DNA of 64,000 nt from QHXQ01 sp036389395. GTDB taxonomy: Bacteria > Acidobacteriota > Blastocatellia > Pyrinomonadales > Pyrinomonadaceae. The notes below the pieces were generated by a model. It was not told where the DNA came from, ran no database searches, and was given only the letters and a program-made list of their open reading frames with translations. The stretch lies in NCBI GenBank assembly GCA_036389395.1, contig DASVPY010000017.1, positions 1-64,000 of the forward strand. The letters are read 5' to 3'. This document shows positions 19,771 through 29,660 of this stretch, piece by piece; position 1 is the stretch's first letter, and each line of letters begins with the position of its first letter. The position numbers were made by a program, and so were the translations under genes.

Positions 19771-20052
19771 AGCACGTCAACGACTTGACAGAAGGGCGGC
19801 AGAATGACCGCCGCCGCGGTCAGGCTGACAGCCCATGCCCTGCGTTTATGACCGGACGCCCGCGGGCGCGGTCAACCTAACGTCCCGCCCCGCCTCTTTT
19901 CTGAATAAAAGTGTGGACAGCCGGGCACGCGGGCTGGCATGATGGTTGCAGCACTCTCCCGCCGGTGGGCCCAGCGCCCCGGCTCGGAAGATCGCCCCGT
20001 TTCCTCTCACAACACGGCTGTCATTGTTAATGCGCCCAAGCCTCGTCTGGCC

Positions 20053-22527
20053 ATGAACCAACAGGGAATCAGTCAGCTAGTCAAGCAGGCGGTGTCGGTG
20101 GGCGGCGCTCTATGTGTCGGCGGCGCGCTGTGGCTGCTGCCCACGGGGCAGCCGTTCGCCGCCGTCCTCGGCTTCCTCTTCCTCGCCGTCTTGGTCAACG
20201 CGCGCTGCGCCGTGCCCGTGCCGCGCGAGTGGTGGCGGCTGACGCCGAACGAAAGCCTGCTGCTCGTCGCCCTGCTGCTCTTCGGCGGCGAGACGGCCAT
20301 CGCCCTGTCCCTGGTCACGGCCTTCTGCCTCGCGTTGGGCTGGGGGCGCGGCTGGCTGGCGACCGCCTACGCCGCGGCCGTCACCGTCGTTGCCACCGTC
20401 GTCCTCTACCTCGTCCTGCGCCTGACCTACGGCGACGTGACGGCGCTCAACCAGACCGACTCGTTCAACACCTACGTCGGCTGGCTCGCCATCGCTGTGC
20501 CGATTCACGCCGCGTCCCGCTTCCTCACGGGCGGACTGTCCGAAGGCTTCCGCACGGTCGGACACCGTTGGCGCGCGTGGACGCAGATCATGCTCTACGC
20601 GCTGCTGGTGAGCTTCATCGGCGCGTGCGCCGCCGGGCTGTTCGCGCGGCTGGCGAGCTTCGCCGGGGTGAACCTGTTCGCCTACCTCGCGCCCGTCGCG
20701 GGCGTCTGCGCCGTCGCGTGGGACGCCTACCGGCAGAACAAGAACCTGAGCGCCGGGGCGACGCGCCAGAGTGCGCCGAACGCCGAGAGCGAGGAGCGTT
20801 TCCGCGCCGCGTTCGACTACGCGGCCATCGGCATGGCGCTCGTCTCGGCCGAGGGGCGCTGGCTGCAAGTCAACCGCTCGCTCTGCCGCCTGCTCGACTA
20901 CACGGAGCGCGAGCTACAGATGACGGACATGCTGACCGTCGTCCACAGCGAAGACGCGGGCGCGTTCTTCGAGCACATCCGCCGGCTCGTGCGCGGCGTG
21001 CTGCCGGTCTTCCAGATGGAGCTGCGCTTGCGGCGCAAGACGGGCGGCGAGGTCTGGGTGCTCGCGTGCCTGTCGCGCGCCAGCCAGAACCACACGCAAC
21101 ACCTGCACCTGATCCTGCAAGTGCAGGACATCACGGATCGCAAACTGGCCGAGGAGCGCCTACAGCACGACGCCTTCCACGACGCGCTCACGGGTCTCCC
21201 GAACCGCGCCATGTTCCTCGACCACCTGCGGCTCGCCATCGCCCGCCGCAGCCGGCGCGAGGCCCTGGGCTTCGCCGTCCTCTACTTGGACGTGGATCGC
21301 TTCAAGGTCATCAACGACAGTCTGGGCCACCCCGTCGGCGATCAACTGCTCGTGAGTCTCGCGCGGCGTCTGGAGTCATGCCTGCGCCCCGGCGACACGG
21401 TGGCGCGCCTCGGCGGCGACGAGTTCATCCTGCTCGTCGAGGATTTGCACGACGAGTCGGAAGCGATCACCGTGGCCGAGCGCATCCAGAAACAACTGCA
21501 AGTGCCGTTCGATCTGAACGGGCGCGAAATCTTCGCCACCGTCTCCATCGGCATCGCGTCGAGCTGGACGAGCTACAACGACCCGGAAGACATCGTGCGC
21601 GACGCCGACACCGCGATGTACCGCGCCAAGCAGTCGGGCAAGGCCCGCCACGAGTTGTTCGACGGCGAGATGCACGCGCGCGCCACCTCCGTCCTGCAAC
21701 TCGAAACCGACCTGCGCCACGCGCTCGAACGCCAGGAGTTCTTCATCCACTACCAGCCCATCGTCTCGCTCGACGACTTCAAGCTGCGCGGCTTCGAGGC
21801 CCTGGTGCGCTGGCAGCACCCTGTACGCGGCTTCATCTCGCCCGCCGACTTCATCCCCATCGCCGAGGAGACGGGGCTGATCATCCCCCTGGGCGAGTGG
21901 GTCTTGCGCGAGTCGTGCTTGCAGATGGAGCGCTGGCAGACCATCTTCGCCTCCGACCCGCCGCTCTTCGTCGCCGTCAACCTGTCGGGCAAGCAGTTCA
22001 TCCAGCAAGACCTGATCAAGAACGTCGCCCGCATCCTCGAAGAGACCAAGATCAACGCGCAGTGCCTGAAGCTTGAGATCACCGAGAGCATGGTCATGGA
22101 CAACGTGGATCAGGCGACCGAGATGCTCAAGCAGTTGCGCGCGCTCGGCCTCAAGCTCTCGATAGACGACTTCGGCACGGGCTACTCGTCGCTCTCGTAC
22201 CTGCACCGCTTCCCGATCAACACGCTGAAGATCGACCGCTCGTTCGTCACGCGCATGGCCGACAACAACGAGAACAAGGAGATCGTGCGCACCATCGTGA
22301 CGCTCGCGCAGACGCTCGGCATGGACGTGGTCGCAGAGGGCGTCGAGACGCAGGAGCAGTTGATGATGCTGCGGATGCTGGGCTGCGAGAACGGCCAAGG
22401 CTACTTCTTCTCGAAGCCGGTGGACGCCAAGGGCGCGGAAAAGATCATCTGCGACACGCACGCCTTCAGCCGCCCGCTCCCGCCGCCCCACCCCGCTCGC
22501 GCGTCCGCCCCCACCATGACCGTCTAG
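20053..22527 (+). CDS. Membrane-anchored PAS-GGDEF-EAL protein (cyclic-di-GMP turnover)
   Basis: About 824 residues from ATG 20053; the frame is open to ATG 19939 without a clear ribosome site at either. Residues about 10-235 hold seven or so hydrophobic segments resembling a MASE sensor (VGGALCVGGALWLLP ... IMLYALLVSFIGACAAG). A PAS domain follows (FRAAFDYAAIGMALVSAEGR). GGDEF occupies about 370-535 with the intact motif RLGGDEFILL (454-458), and an EAL domain about 555-805 with FEALVRW (582-584) and the metal-binding IDDFGTGYSSL. Both catalytic motifs look intact, so synthesis and breakdown are possible in one protein. It should sense a membrane signal and set c-di-GMP levels. Two PilZ proteins, potential c-di-GMP receptors, lie at 43.5 and 45.4 kb. 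Confidence 0.93.
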   Translation: MNQQGISQLVKQAVSVGGALCVGGALWLLPTGQPFAAVLGFLFLAVLVNARCAVPVPREWWRLTPNESLLLVALLLFGGETAIALSLVTAFCLALGWGRGWLATAYAAAVTVVATVVLYLVLRLTYGDVTALNQTDSFNTYVGWLAIAVPIHAASRFLTGGLSEGFRTVGHRWRAWTQIMLYALLVSFIGACAAGLFARLASFAGVNLFAYLAPVAGVCAVAWDAYRQNKNLSAGATRQSAPNAESEERFRAAFDYAAIGMALVSAEGRWLQVNRSLCRLLDYTERELQMTDMLTVVHSEDAGAFFEHIRRLVRGVLPVFQMELRLRRKTGGEVWVLACLSRASQNHTQHLHLILQVQDITDRKLAEERLQHDAFHDALTGLPNRAMFLDHLRLAIARRSRREALGFAVLYLDVDRFKVINDSLGHPVGDQLLVSLARRLESCLRPGDTVARLGGDEFILLVEDLHDESEAITVAERIQKQLQVPFDLNGREIFATVSIGIASSWTSYNDPEDIVRDADTAMYRAKQSGKARHELFDGEMHARATSVLQLETDLRHALERQEFFIHYQPIVSLDDFKLRGFEALVRWQHPVRGFISPADFIPIAEETGLIIPLGEWVLRESCLQMERWQTIFASDPPLFVAVNLSGKQFIQQDLIKNVARILEETKINAQCLKLEITESMVMDNVDQATEMLKQLRALGLKLSIDDFGTGYSSLSYLHRFPINTLKIDRSFVTRMADNNENKEIVRTIVTLAQTLGMDVVAEGVETQEQLMMLRMLGCENGQGYFFSKPVDAKGAEKIICDTHAFSRPLPPPHPARASAPTMTV

Positions 22528-22557
22528 ACTGATCGCGCTCCCGGCAGGGAGTTGTCT

Positions 22558-23511
22558 CTAAATCGCGCGGCTGTAAACGCGCACGTCGAAGCGCGCGGCC
22601 GCGCCCGGCTCGATGACGAGCACGTCGCTTTCGACGCCGCGCGCTTGCAGGTTGAAGGCGTCGGTCGGGCACGTGTTCGGCTCGACGCAGACGGCCTTGC
22701 GCGGCGCGGGCGGCGTGTAGACGACGACGTGCGGGAACTGCCGCCGGTCGAACTCGACGACGGTCTCGCGCCCGGCTTCTTCGTCCGTCAACATACAACG
22801 CGTCAGCCCGTCCGCGTCAGCGGCAACCTCCGTGTAGATGTCGTCCAACTGCAACTCGCCCACCGCGCGCGGCCGGCGCAGGTCGTAAGCGCCGGCCGCG
22901 TCGAGCAGCCGGCCCGTCGGCAGACTCTCCGCCAGTTCCCAGCGTTTACCCGCGGGCACTGTGAGCGTGCCGCGCTCCGGCTTACGGAAATACGGATGGA
23001 TGCCGAAGCCCGCGGGCATACTCGCGCCGCCGAGGTTCTCGGCCACGGTCTCCATCGTGAGCGCGCCGCCCGCGAGCCGGTAGGTCACGGTCAGGCGGAA
23101 CGGGAAGGGGAACTGCGCGAGTATCTGTTCGGGGTACTCGCGCGCGTCGAAGTCGCAAGAGACCCACGCGCCCGCCTCCGCGGCCGCGCCCGACGCGACG
23201 ACGCGCCACGGCTTGTCGCGCACGAACCCGTGGCGCGGCGGGTTGACCTCGTAAGTCTGCCCGGCGAAGGTGAACCGGCCGTCGCGGACGCGGTTCGGGA
23301 AAGGGAAGAGTAGGGGGATGCCGTAGCTCGTCGGCTTCTGCCGGAACTCGTTGAAGGGGATCGGCTCAAGGACGGGCAGCGCATCGGCGTAGGCGAAGCA
23401 GTTGCAGCCGAGCGCGGGCGCGACTTCGGCGGTCGCGCCGCCGGGCGCGCGCAGCGTGTAGACCTCCACGCCGTCGCGCTCCTCGGCGGCGGCCGAATAG
23501 TTAGCAGTCAT
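22558..23511 (-). CDS. Aldose 1-epimerase family protein
   Basis: 317 residues from ATG 23511 with AGGAG seven bases upstream; an upstream in-frame ATG lacks such a site. Mutarotase landmarks: RFTFAGQTYEVNPPRHGFVR (first His), PAGFGIHPYFRKPERG (second His region) and a late VVYTPPAPRKAVCVEPNTCP with the catalytic-Glu region. It equilibrates alpha and beta anomers of a hexose. The family also includes glucose-6-phosphate epimerases, so the substrate is open. It is convergent with the GGDEF-EAL gene, only 30 bases apart. Confidence 0.85.
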   Translation of the reverse strand: MTANYSAAAEERDGVEVYTLRAPGGATAEVAPALGCNCFAYADALPVLEPIPFNEFRQKPTSYGIPLLFPFPNRVRDGRFTFAGQTYEVNPPRHGFVRDKPWRVVASGAAAEAGAWVSCDFDAREYPEQILAQFPFPFRLTVTYRLAGGALTMETVAENLGGASMPAGFGIHPYFRKPERGTLTVPAGKRWELAESLPTGRLLDAAGAYDLRRPRAVGELQLDDIYTEVAADADGLTRCMLTDEEAGRETVVEFDRRQFPHVVVYTPPAPRKAVCVEPNTCPTDAFNLQARGVESDVLVIEPGAAARFDVRVYSRAI

Positions 23512-23560
23512 GGTTTCGCTCCTGTTGTATCTGATCTCCGAATTCACTCGACTCACCGTT

Positions 23561-24964
23561 CTAACTCTTGAGCCACGCCAGCAGCCCGCCGTGTTCGAGC
23601 GCGAGCAGCGCGACGGAGAGCGCGGCGAGCGCGTACATGACCGGGTGCAGCTCGCGCCGCCGCCCCGTCAGCAGGTACAGCCCCGTGTGCGCGACGAAGC
23701 CCCACAGTATCCCCTGCGTGATCGAGAACGTGAGCGGGATCAGGATGATCGTCAGAAACGCCGGCAGCGCCTCCTCCAGCCGCGTGAAGTCGAGCGCCCC
23801 GACGCTGCGGAACATGGCCGCGCCGACCAGCAACAGCACCGCCGCGGTCGCGTACGGCGGCACCATGCCGGCGAGCGGCGCGAGGAACAGGCACGGCAGG
23901 AAACAAACGGCCGTGAAGACCGAGGTCAGCCCCGTCCGCCCGCCCATGTTGATGCCCGCCACGCTCTCCACGTAAGCCGTGCCCGACGAAGTGCCCGCTA
24001 GCCCTGCGCCCAGCGTCGCCCACGCGTCCACGATCAAGCCCTCGCGCAGACGCCGCGGCTGCCCGCGCTCGTCCAACAGCCCCGCCGCGTGCGACACGCC
24101 GATGAAGGTCGAGATCGAGTCGAACAGGTCTGTGAAGAGGATCGAGACGATGGCCGGCAGCAGAGACAGTCGCAGCGCGCCGCGCACGTCGAGTCGCAGG
24201 AACGTGCTCGAAAAATCGGGCCGGCTGAACGGACTGGGCGGCGCTTTGACCTGCGGGTCGAGCGCCCACGCGACGAGCGTCACGACGAGGATGCTGGCGA
24301 GGAACGCGAACGGGCTGCGCCGCACGTAGAGCCACGCCGCGATGCCGACGCCCGCGACCGTCAGCAACGCCCTCATGTCGAGCGTGCCGAGCTTGACGAA
24401 CGTCACCGGGTCGGGCGCGATCAGCCCCGCGTTCTTCAACCCGATGAAGCTCAGGAAGACGCCGATGCCCGCCGCCGTCGCGATGCGCAAAGATGACGGG
24501 ATGGCGCGCGCGATGGTCGCGCGCACGGGCGTCAGCGACACGACGAGGAAGAGCACGCCCGCCCAGAACACGATGCCGAGCGCCACGGGCCAAGGCACGC
24601 GCTGCCCGATGATGATCGTGTACGCGAAGAACGCGTTCAGCCCCATCCCCGGCGCGACCGCGAACGGCAGCCGCGTGTACACGCCCATCAAGAGCGTCAT
24701 CGTGAAGCACACGACCACCGTCGCCGTCAGCACGCCCGCGAACGACATCCCCGTCCCCGCGCTCGCCAGAATCGCCGGGTTCACCACCACGATGTACGCC
24801 ATCGTGAAGAACGTCGTCACCCCCGCCACCACCTCCGTCCGCACGCTCACGGGCCGCGCGCTGGCGTCTATCGGCCGCCCGTCATCGGCCGGCACTCGTT
24901 CGGCGGCCGTCAGTCGTTCGGCCTCCGTCGTCTGTCTGTCTGGGTCGTCGGCTCGCGTCCGCAT
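23561..24964 (-). CDS. NCS2/AzgA-type purine permease
   Basis: 467 residues. The opening TEVVAGVTTFFTMAYIVVVN and the motif FAVAPGMGLNAFFAYT are signatures of the AzgA-like (adenine/guanine/hypoxanthine) branch of NCS2 permeases. About 12-14 membrane segments can be followed, including the conserved DLFDSISTFIGVSHAAGLLD and GTSSGTAYVESVAGI helices. It should import purine bases with protons across the inner membrane. A 35-residue charged N-terminal tail precedes the first helix. It sits 49 bases upstream of the epimerase on the same strand, so co-transcription is possible. Confidence 0.92.
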   Translation of the reverse strand: MRTRADDPDRQTTEAERLTAAERVPADDGRPIDASARPVSVRTEVVAGVTTFFTMAYIVVVNPAILASAGTGMSFAGVLTATVVVCFTMTLLMGVYTRLPFAVAPGMGLNAFFAYTIIIGQRVPWPVALGIVFWAGVLFLVVSLTPVRATIARAIPSSLRIATAAGIGVFLSFIGLKNAGLIAPDPVTFVKLGTLDMRALLTVAGVGIAAWLYVRRSPFAFLASILVVTLVAWALDPQVKAPPSPFSRPDFSSTFLRLDVRGALRLSLLPAIVSILFTDLFDSISTFIGVSHAAGLLDERGQPRRLREGLIVDAWATLGAGLAGTSSGTAYVESVAGINMGGRTGLTSVFTAVCFLPCLFLAPLAGMVPPYATAAVLLLVGAAMFRSVGALDFTRLEEALPAFLTIILIPLTFSITQGILWGFVAHTGLYLLTGRRRELHPVMYALAALSVALLALEHGGLLAWLKS

Positions 24965-25104
24965 GGCGCTCTGCTTTGCTCTCCGGCAAGCTCTCTTAAA
25001 CGAACCCGCACAAGATATACTCCTCGCGCCGGAAACGAAAGAACGAGCGCGCGCACGCGCGCGCCGTCGTGGCCGCGAGCCAAACTTTTCAGCGGAGGTC
25101 GCCG

Positions 25105-26667
25105 TTGAATCTCGTCGAGTACGTCTTCAGCGCGGCGCGCGCAAGTGGGCGCTGGCACGAGCCGGCGGTCGTCTGCGGCGCGCGGCGGCTCACGTACGCC
25201 GAGTTGTGGGCGCGCGTGCTCGGCTTCGGCGGCGCGCTGCGCGCGGCGGGCGTCACGGCGGGCGCGCGCGTGGCGCTCGTCGCGCACGACTGCCCCGACT
25301 GGCTCGTCACGTTCCTCGGCGCGGCCGCGGCCGGCGCGGTCTGCGTGCCCGCCAGCACCATGCTCACGGCCGCCGAGCTGGCCTACGTGCTCACGCACAG
25401 CGGCGCGACCGCCGCCGTCTGCACCCGCGACCAACTCGCCAAGCTGCAACAGGTCAGACACCAACTGCCGCAGTTGAAGCCGTGCTGGTTGATTAACGAA
25501 GCGACGGGCGTTGAGTTCGACGGCGCGACCGCAACGGAGAACGCATCTTGGTGCGTTGACTTCGACGCGGCGGTCGCCGCCGCGCAGCCGATAGAAGTCG
25601 AGCCGTTGACGGACGAGGCGCTGGCGTTCCTGCTGTACACGTCGGGCAGTACGGGCCGGCCCAAGGGCGTCATGCATGTACACCGGAGTCTGCCGTACAC
25701 GTGCGAGACGTTCTGCCGGCGCGTGCTGGGGCTGACGCCCGCGGATCGCGTCTTCTCCTCCTCGCGCCTCTTCTTCGCCTACGGTCTCGGCAACAGCCTC
25801 TCGTTCCCGCTCGCCTCGGCCGCGACCTCCATCCTCTGCGCCGAGCGCCCCACGCCCGCCGTCATCGCCGCCGTCTGCGCGCGCCAGCGCCCGACCGTCT
25901 TCTGCGCCGTGCCCGCGGTCTACCGCGCGCTGCTCGAACACCTGCGCGCCGGGCACGCCCTCGACACGACCCCGCTCCGCCTCTGCATCTCGGCCGGCGA
26001 GAAGCTGCCCGCCACACTCTGCCGCGAGTGGCGCGCGGCCACCGCCCTCGACATACTCGACGGCATCGGCTCGACCGAGATGTTGCAGATGTTCATCTCG
26101 AACACGCCCGCGCGCGTTACGCCCGGCAGCTCGGGCCGCGTCGTGCCCGGCTACGAGGCGAAGCTCTTGGACGGCGCGGGGCGCGAACTCACGGGCGCGG
26201 GCACGGGCGACCTCTACGTCAAAGGCGGGAGCGCGTTTGTCGGCTACTGGCGCGACGCGGAGAAGACGAACGCCACCATCGCGGGCGACTGGGTACGCAC
26301 CGGCGACATCTACCGCCGCGACGCGGCCGGCGACTACTGGTTCGAGGGCCGCGGCGACGACATGTTCAAGGTCAAGGGGCTGTGGGTCGCGCCCGTGGAA
26401 GTCGAAGAGGCTTTACTGTCTTGCACAGAGGTCGCGGAGTGTGCCGTCGTGCCCGGCGCGGATGAAGCAGGCCTGGCCCACGTCGTCGCCCACGTCGTCC
26501 TCAAAGGCGGCGCGGCGGGTGACGAAGCGACGGCCGCACGCCTGCGCGCGGAAGTCGCGGCGCGTCTGCCCGCCTACAAGTGCCCCGCGCAAATTCATTT
26601 CGCCGCCACGCTACCGCGCACCGCCACCGGCAAGCTGCAACGCTACAAGCTCAGGCAGCCGCGATAA
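25105..26667 (+). CDS. Benzoate-CoA ligase-like acyl-CoA synthetase
   Basis: 520 residues from TTG 25105, which has GGAGG at 25094-25098; an upstream start at 25069 is also open. ANL superfamily motifs: the P-loop LLYTSGSTGRPKGVMH, DGIGSTEMLQMFISN and WVRTGDIYRRD, with the catalytic Lys in PRTATGKLQRYK. SRLFFAYGLGNSLSFPLASA and GSTEMLxxFISN are typical of the benzoate/4-hydroxybenzoate-CoA ligase group. It would activate an aromatic acid with ATP and CoA. No ring-reducing or box-pathway genes are nearby, so its pathway is unknown. Confidence 0.87.
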   Translation: MNLVEYVFSAARASGRWHEPAVVCGARRLTYAELWARVLGFGGALRAAGVTAGARVALVAHDCPDWLVTFLGAAAAGAVCVPASTMLTAAELAYVLTHSGATAAVCTRDQLAKLQQVRHQLPQLKPCWLINEATGVEFDGATATENASWCVDFDAAVAAAQPIEVEPLTDEALAFLLYTSGSTGRPKGVMHVHRSLPYTCETFCRRVLGLTPADRVFSSSRLFFAYGLGNSLSFPLASAATSILCAERPTPAVIAAVCARQRPTVFCAVPAVYRALLEHLRAGHALDTTPLRLCISAGEKLPATLCREWRAATALDILDGIGSTEMLQMFISNTPARVTPGSSGRVVPGYEAKLLDGAGRELTGAGTGDLYVKGGSAFVGYWRDAEKTNATIAGDWVRTGDIYRRDAAGDYWFEGRGDDMFKVKGLWVAPVEVEEALLSCTEVAECAVVPGADEAGLAHVVAHVVLKGGAAGDEATAARLRAEVAARLPAYKCPAQIHFAATLPRTATGKLQRYKLRQPR

Positions 26668-26885
26668 ATGCTCATTACGGGGCGGCAAGGATTTCTTGAC
26701 AGTTACTTGGCAGCAAGCGTACCTTGGCCCCGTTCCGTCGCCCTGTTGATCGCTTGCACCGGCCGCCGTTGGCGTTTCAGCTTCGCGGGAACGGGCGCAA
26801 GCGGCCTCACCGGTCTGAGTCTGGTTCCCGCCGGCCGCGCGCGTAAGGCGCATCCTTACTGTCTCCTAATCACAGGAGCGTCGCG

Positions 26886-28955
26886 ATGAAAAGTCTCAGC
26901 CTGACCCTCTGCCTCTTAGTGCTGCTCGTCTACCCATTCGACCGCGGCCCTCTGACAGCGGCGCGCCGCGCCGCCGCCCAGCAGCCAGCGCCGGGCGTGC
27001 CGCAGGAGTTGACGCCCGCGGAACTGGCCCGCCGGCAGGAGATTTTCGCGCCCGCCAGGAGATTGCTCGAACGCAAGGGCGTGCCCTTCAGGGCGGAAGA
27101 GTTACTCGACCCGGACTGGCACACGAAGCTGGCCCCCGTCTTCGACCGGATGCCGGAGATGCAGGTTGACCGGCGACTGGGCAAAGAGTTGCGGGGCGTG
27201 CAACTGGCCGACACGCTGTACATGCCTGAGAAGGTCGAGTTGACGGCGGACGCGGTCATCATCGCCCGGCACGTCGTCCACGAGGGCAAGGATGTTCTGA
27301 TCAAGGGCAACCACAACATCTACCTCTACCCGATTGAGGACTGGGGCGCATTAGGCACGACGTTAGAGGCCGCCCTGCGGGCGCAGGGCTTGGCGGCGCA
27401 AGCGCCCGACTTTGTTCGGGCCAGCTTCCGCACGTCAGGCGGCACGCCCCGGTTCAGCCCGCGGCTGGTACCCGAAGCGAATTTTACAATTGACACGAGC
27501 GGCCCCGGCTACAGCGAGTGGCTCGAACAGCAGAACCGGAAGAAGTCCGCGCCCAAGAGTGGCTTTCTCAAGACGGCACTTCAAGGTCAAGAAATAATTC
27601 GCAACGGCGACCCCGGCGCGCAAGGTTCGCCCGGCGACACCGGCCCGGCGGGAACCAACGGCTCACCCGACCCGGCCTCCAGGGGCGAGGACGGCGATTG
27701 CGAAAGCGGAGTTGTTGACGGCCGAGACGGTTTCCCCGGTAACCCCGGCGGCCCTGGGGAACGCGGTCAAACCGGCAGGCGCGGGAATGACGGTGGTGGC
27801 GGAAGAGAGATCGTGATCAGCATTACGTCATTCGCCGGCACATACACTTTTATTAGTGACGGTGGCGAAGGTGGGAAGGGCGGCACGGGCGGCATGGGCG
27901 GCCCCGGCGGCATCGGCGCGCGCGGCGGGCCGGCCGGGAACGGCGCGAGTTGTAGCTGTCCCCCCGGCAAAGGCGGCACTGGCGGCCCCGGCGGCAAAGG
28001 CGGCAAAGGCGGCCCCGGCGGGGACGGCGGCCCCGGCGGGGATGGCGGCCCCGGCGGGCGCATCGTCGTAACGAAGCCGAGTAACTTTAGCGGGCCAATT
28101 ATCCATAGTCAGTGGGGTGGACATAGAGGGCTGCCGGGCGATGGCGGCCACGGTGGCTCCCCAGGCCCGAGCGGGCAGGGCGGCGAGCGCGGGCTTGGCG
28201 GCACTAACTTTTCCTGCGCAACATCCCACGGCGCGGACGGCGCACCGGGCGTCGTGTTGTCGGACTTAGGTTGGGGGGCATTCGGCGAGCATGGCACTTC
28301 CGGTAACAGGGGCACGGACGGTTCGTACACGGAGATTCTCAGTGCTTGTGTGTCGCCGGGTTGTGACACGGATCAAATGTGGTACGGGCCGCCGAAGTGC
28401 ATGTGTCAGGCCAAGGGCGGCTCGCCGATCCTGATTGACGTGGCGGGTAACGGGTTCGACCTGACGGACGCCGAGGGCGGCGTCAGCTTCGACCTGATGG
28501 CCGCCGGCTCGCCGCAGCAGTGGGCCTGGACGGCCGCCGACTCCGACGACGCCTTCCTCGTCCTCGACCGCAACGGCAACGGCCGCATAGACGACGGCAC
28601 GGAACTGTTCGGCAACTTCACGCCGCAGCCCGCCGCGGCCGACGCGAACGGCTTCCTGGCGCTCGCCGTCTACGACCAGCCGGCGCGGGGCGGCAACGGC
28701 GACGGCCTGATCGACGACCGCGACGCCGTCTTCGCCGCCCTCCGGTTCTGGCAGGACACCTACCACAACGGTCTCACCGAGCCGAGCGAACTGCACACGC
28801 TGCCCGACCTCGGCGTCGCCGCGCTCGCGCTCGACTACAGGGAGTCGCGGCGGCACGACGCGCACGGCAACGTCTTCCGTTACAGGGCCAAAGTCTACGG
28901 CCCGGCGCACAAAGACTTAAGCCGCTGGGCCTATGACGTGTTCTTCGTCCGTTGA
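26886..28955 (+). CDS. Secreted glycine-rich collagen-like protein with EF-hand-type C-terminus
   Basis: 689 residues; ACAGGAGC precedes ATG 26886. Residues 1-34 are a signal peptide (LTLCLLVLLVYPF ... AAAQ). Residues about 100-165 form a strand-rich domain (MPEKVELTADAVIIARHVVH) resembling the start of a beta-helix. From about 240 to 480 the chain is Gly-rich with GPxG and GGxGGxGGxG runs, collagen-like but not strict GXY, with a few Cys pairs (CSCPPG). The last 170 residues have Ca-binding-type loops, DRNGNGRIDDGTELFG and GGNGDGLIDDRDAVF, as in bacterial surface proteins with dockerin- or VCBS-like ends. No LPxTG or C-terminal beta-barrel anchor is seen. A surface or matrix structural role is inferred. 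Confidence 0.8.
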   Translation: MKSLSLTLCLLVLLVYPFDRGPLTAARRAAAQQPAPGVPQELTPAELARRQEIFAPARRLLERKGVPFRAEELLDPDWHTKLAPVFDRMPEMQVDRRLGKELRGVQLADTLYMPEKVELTADAVIIARHVVHEGKDVLIKGNHNIYLYPIEDWGALGTTLEAALRAQGLAAQAPDFVRASFRTSGGTPRFSPRLVPEANFTIDTSGPGYSEWLEQQNRKKSAPKSGFLKTALQGQEIIRNGDPGAQGSPGDTGPAGTNGSPDPASRGEDGDCESGVVDGRDGFPGNPGGPGERGQTGRRGNDGGGGREIVISITSFAGTYTFISDGGEGGKGGTGGMGGPGGIGARGGPAGNGASCSCPPGKGGTGGPGGKGGKGGPGGDGGPGGDGGPGGRIVVTKPSNFSGPIIHSQWGGHRGLPGDGGHGGSPGPSGQGGERGLGGTNFSCATSHGADGAPGVVLSDLGWGAFGEHGTSGNRGTDGSYTEILSACVSPGCDTDQMWYGPPKCMCQAKGGSPILIDVAGNGFDLTDAEGGVSFDLMAAGSPQQWAWTAADSDDAFLVLDRNGNGRIDDGTELFGNFTPQPAAADANGFLALAVYDQPARGGNGDGLIDDRDAVFAALRFWQDTYHNGLTEPSELHTLPDLGVAALALDYRESRRHDAHGNVFRYRAKVYGPAHKDLSRWAYDVFFVR

Positions 28956-28966
28956 CCCGCGCCGGC

Positions 28967-29509
28967 TCAGGCCGATTTCGTCTTCGCTTTGAACAGTCGT
29001 CGGAGCCGCCCTGAGAGCCACCTCAGGGCGAGCCGAAAAAAGTTGTGGGAGGGCGGCGGCTGCTCGTCGTGCGCGGCCTGCGCCTCGGCTTCGAGCGCGG
29101 TGAAGAATTGCGCGGCCAGCATCTTGGCCGCGCCCTGAATCATGCGCTGCCCGACCGACGCGATAGTGCCACCGACCTGCACGTCGCCCGTGTAGCGGAT
29201 GACGGTCACGCCGGCCTCTTCCGCGAGGTCAAGGTCGCCCGCGCCTTTCAGAAAACCGGGCTGCCCCTTGCCCTCCACGACCATCCGGTAGTGCTCCGGC
29301 GGGCGCATGTCTTCGAGCCGCACGCTGCCGTTGAAGAGACCTTTGATCGCGCCGACGCCCGTGCGCAACGTGGCCGCGTAGGCGTGCGCGCCCGTCTCTT
29401 CCAGCCGCTCGCAGCCCGGAATGCAGCGCGCCAGCACCGCCGGGTCGAGCAGCGCCGCGTACACCCGCTCACGCGGCGCGCGGACTTCGTGGGAGCCTTC
29501 AACTTTCAT
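28967..29509 (-). CDS. coxG: CoxG-type SRPBCC protein
   Basis: 180 residues. The N-terminal motif GSHEVRAPRERVYAALLDPA and LARCIPGCERLEE define the CO-dehydrogenase subunit G (SRPBCC) family, with the usual GVGAIKGLFNGSVRLED and the C-terminal helix MIQGAAKMLAAQFFTALE. The tail is basic. CoxG proteins help recruit or mature molybdenum hydroxylases and can bind menaquinone or membranes. It closes the cox operon, 150 bases after coxM with a repeat hairpin between them. Confidence 0.88.
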   Translation of the reverse strand: MKVEGSHEVRAPRERVYAALLDPAVLARCIPGCERLEETGAHAYAATLRTGVGAIKGLFNGSVRLEDMRPPEHYRMVVEGKGQPGFLKGAGDLDLAEEAGVTVIRYTGDVQVGGTIASVGQRMIQGAAKMLAAQFFTALEAEAQAAHDEQPPPSHNFFRLALRWLSGRLRRLFKAKTKSA

Positions 29510-29510
29510 A

Positions 29511-29660
29511 AGAAGCCAGGGGTCAGAAGCCAGGAGCCGGAAGACAGAAGTCCGGAGTCAGCGACCAGGAGTTTGTGGTTAGTAATAGACGACGCTCGCA
29601 CGCGGGTTCGCGTGTCCCACTTCTGGCTTCTGACTCCTGACTCCTGGCTTCTGTCCTCAT
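29511..29660. repeat. AGAAGCCAGGAGTCAG-type hairpin (family C)
   Basis: The left arm (29512-29567) is made of GAAGCCAGG and AGTCAG words, the right arm (about 29617-29656) of CTTCTGGCTTCTGACTCCTG words; the loop is about 50 bases. It fills the whole gap between coxM and coxG and reaches the coxM stop. A related copy lies at 33900-34005. Confidence 0.8.

Noticed and set aside
19785..19790. TTGACA as promoter of the GGDEF-EAL gene
   Set aside because: No -10-like sequence lies 15-19 bases downstream; the region is GC-only.
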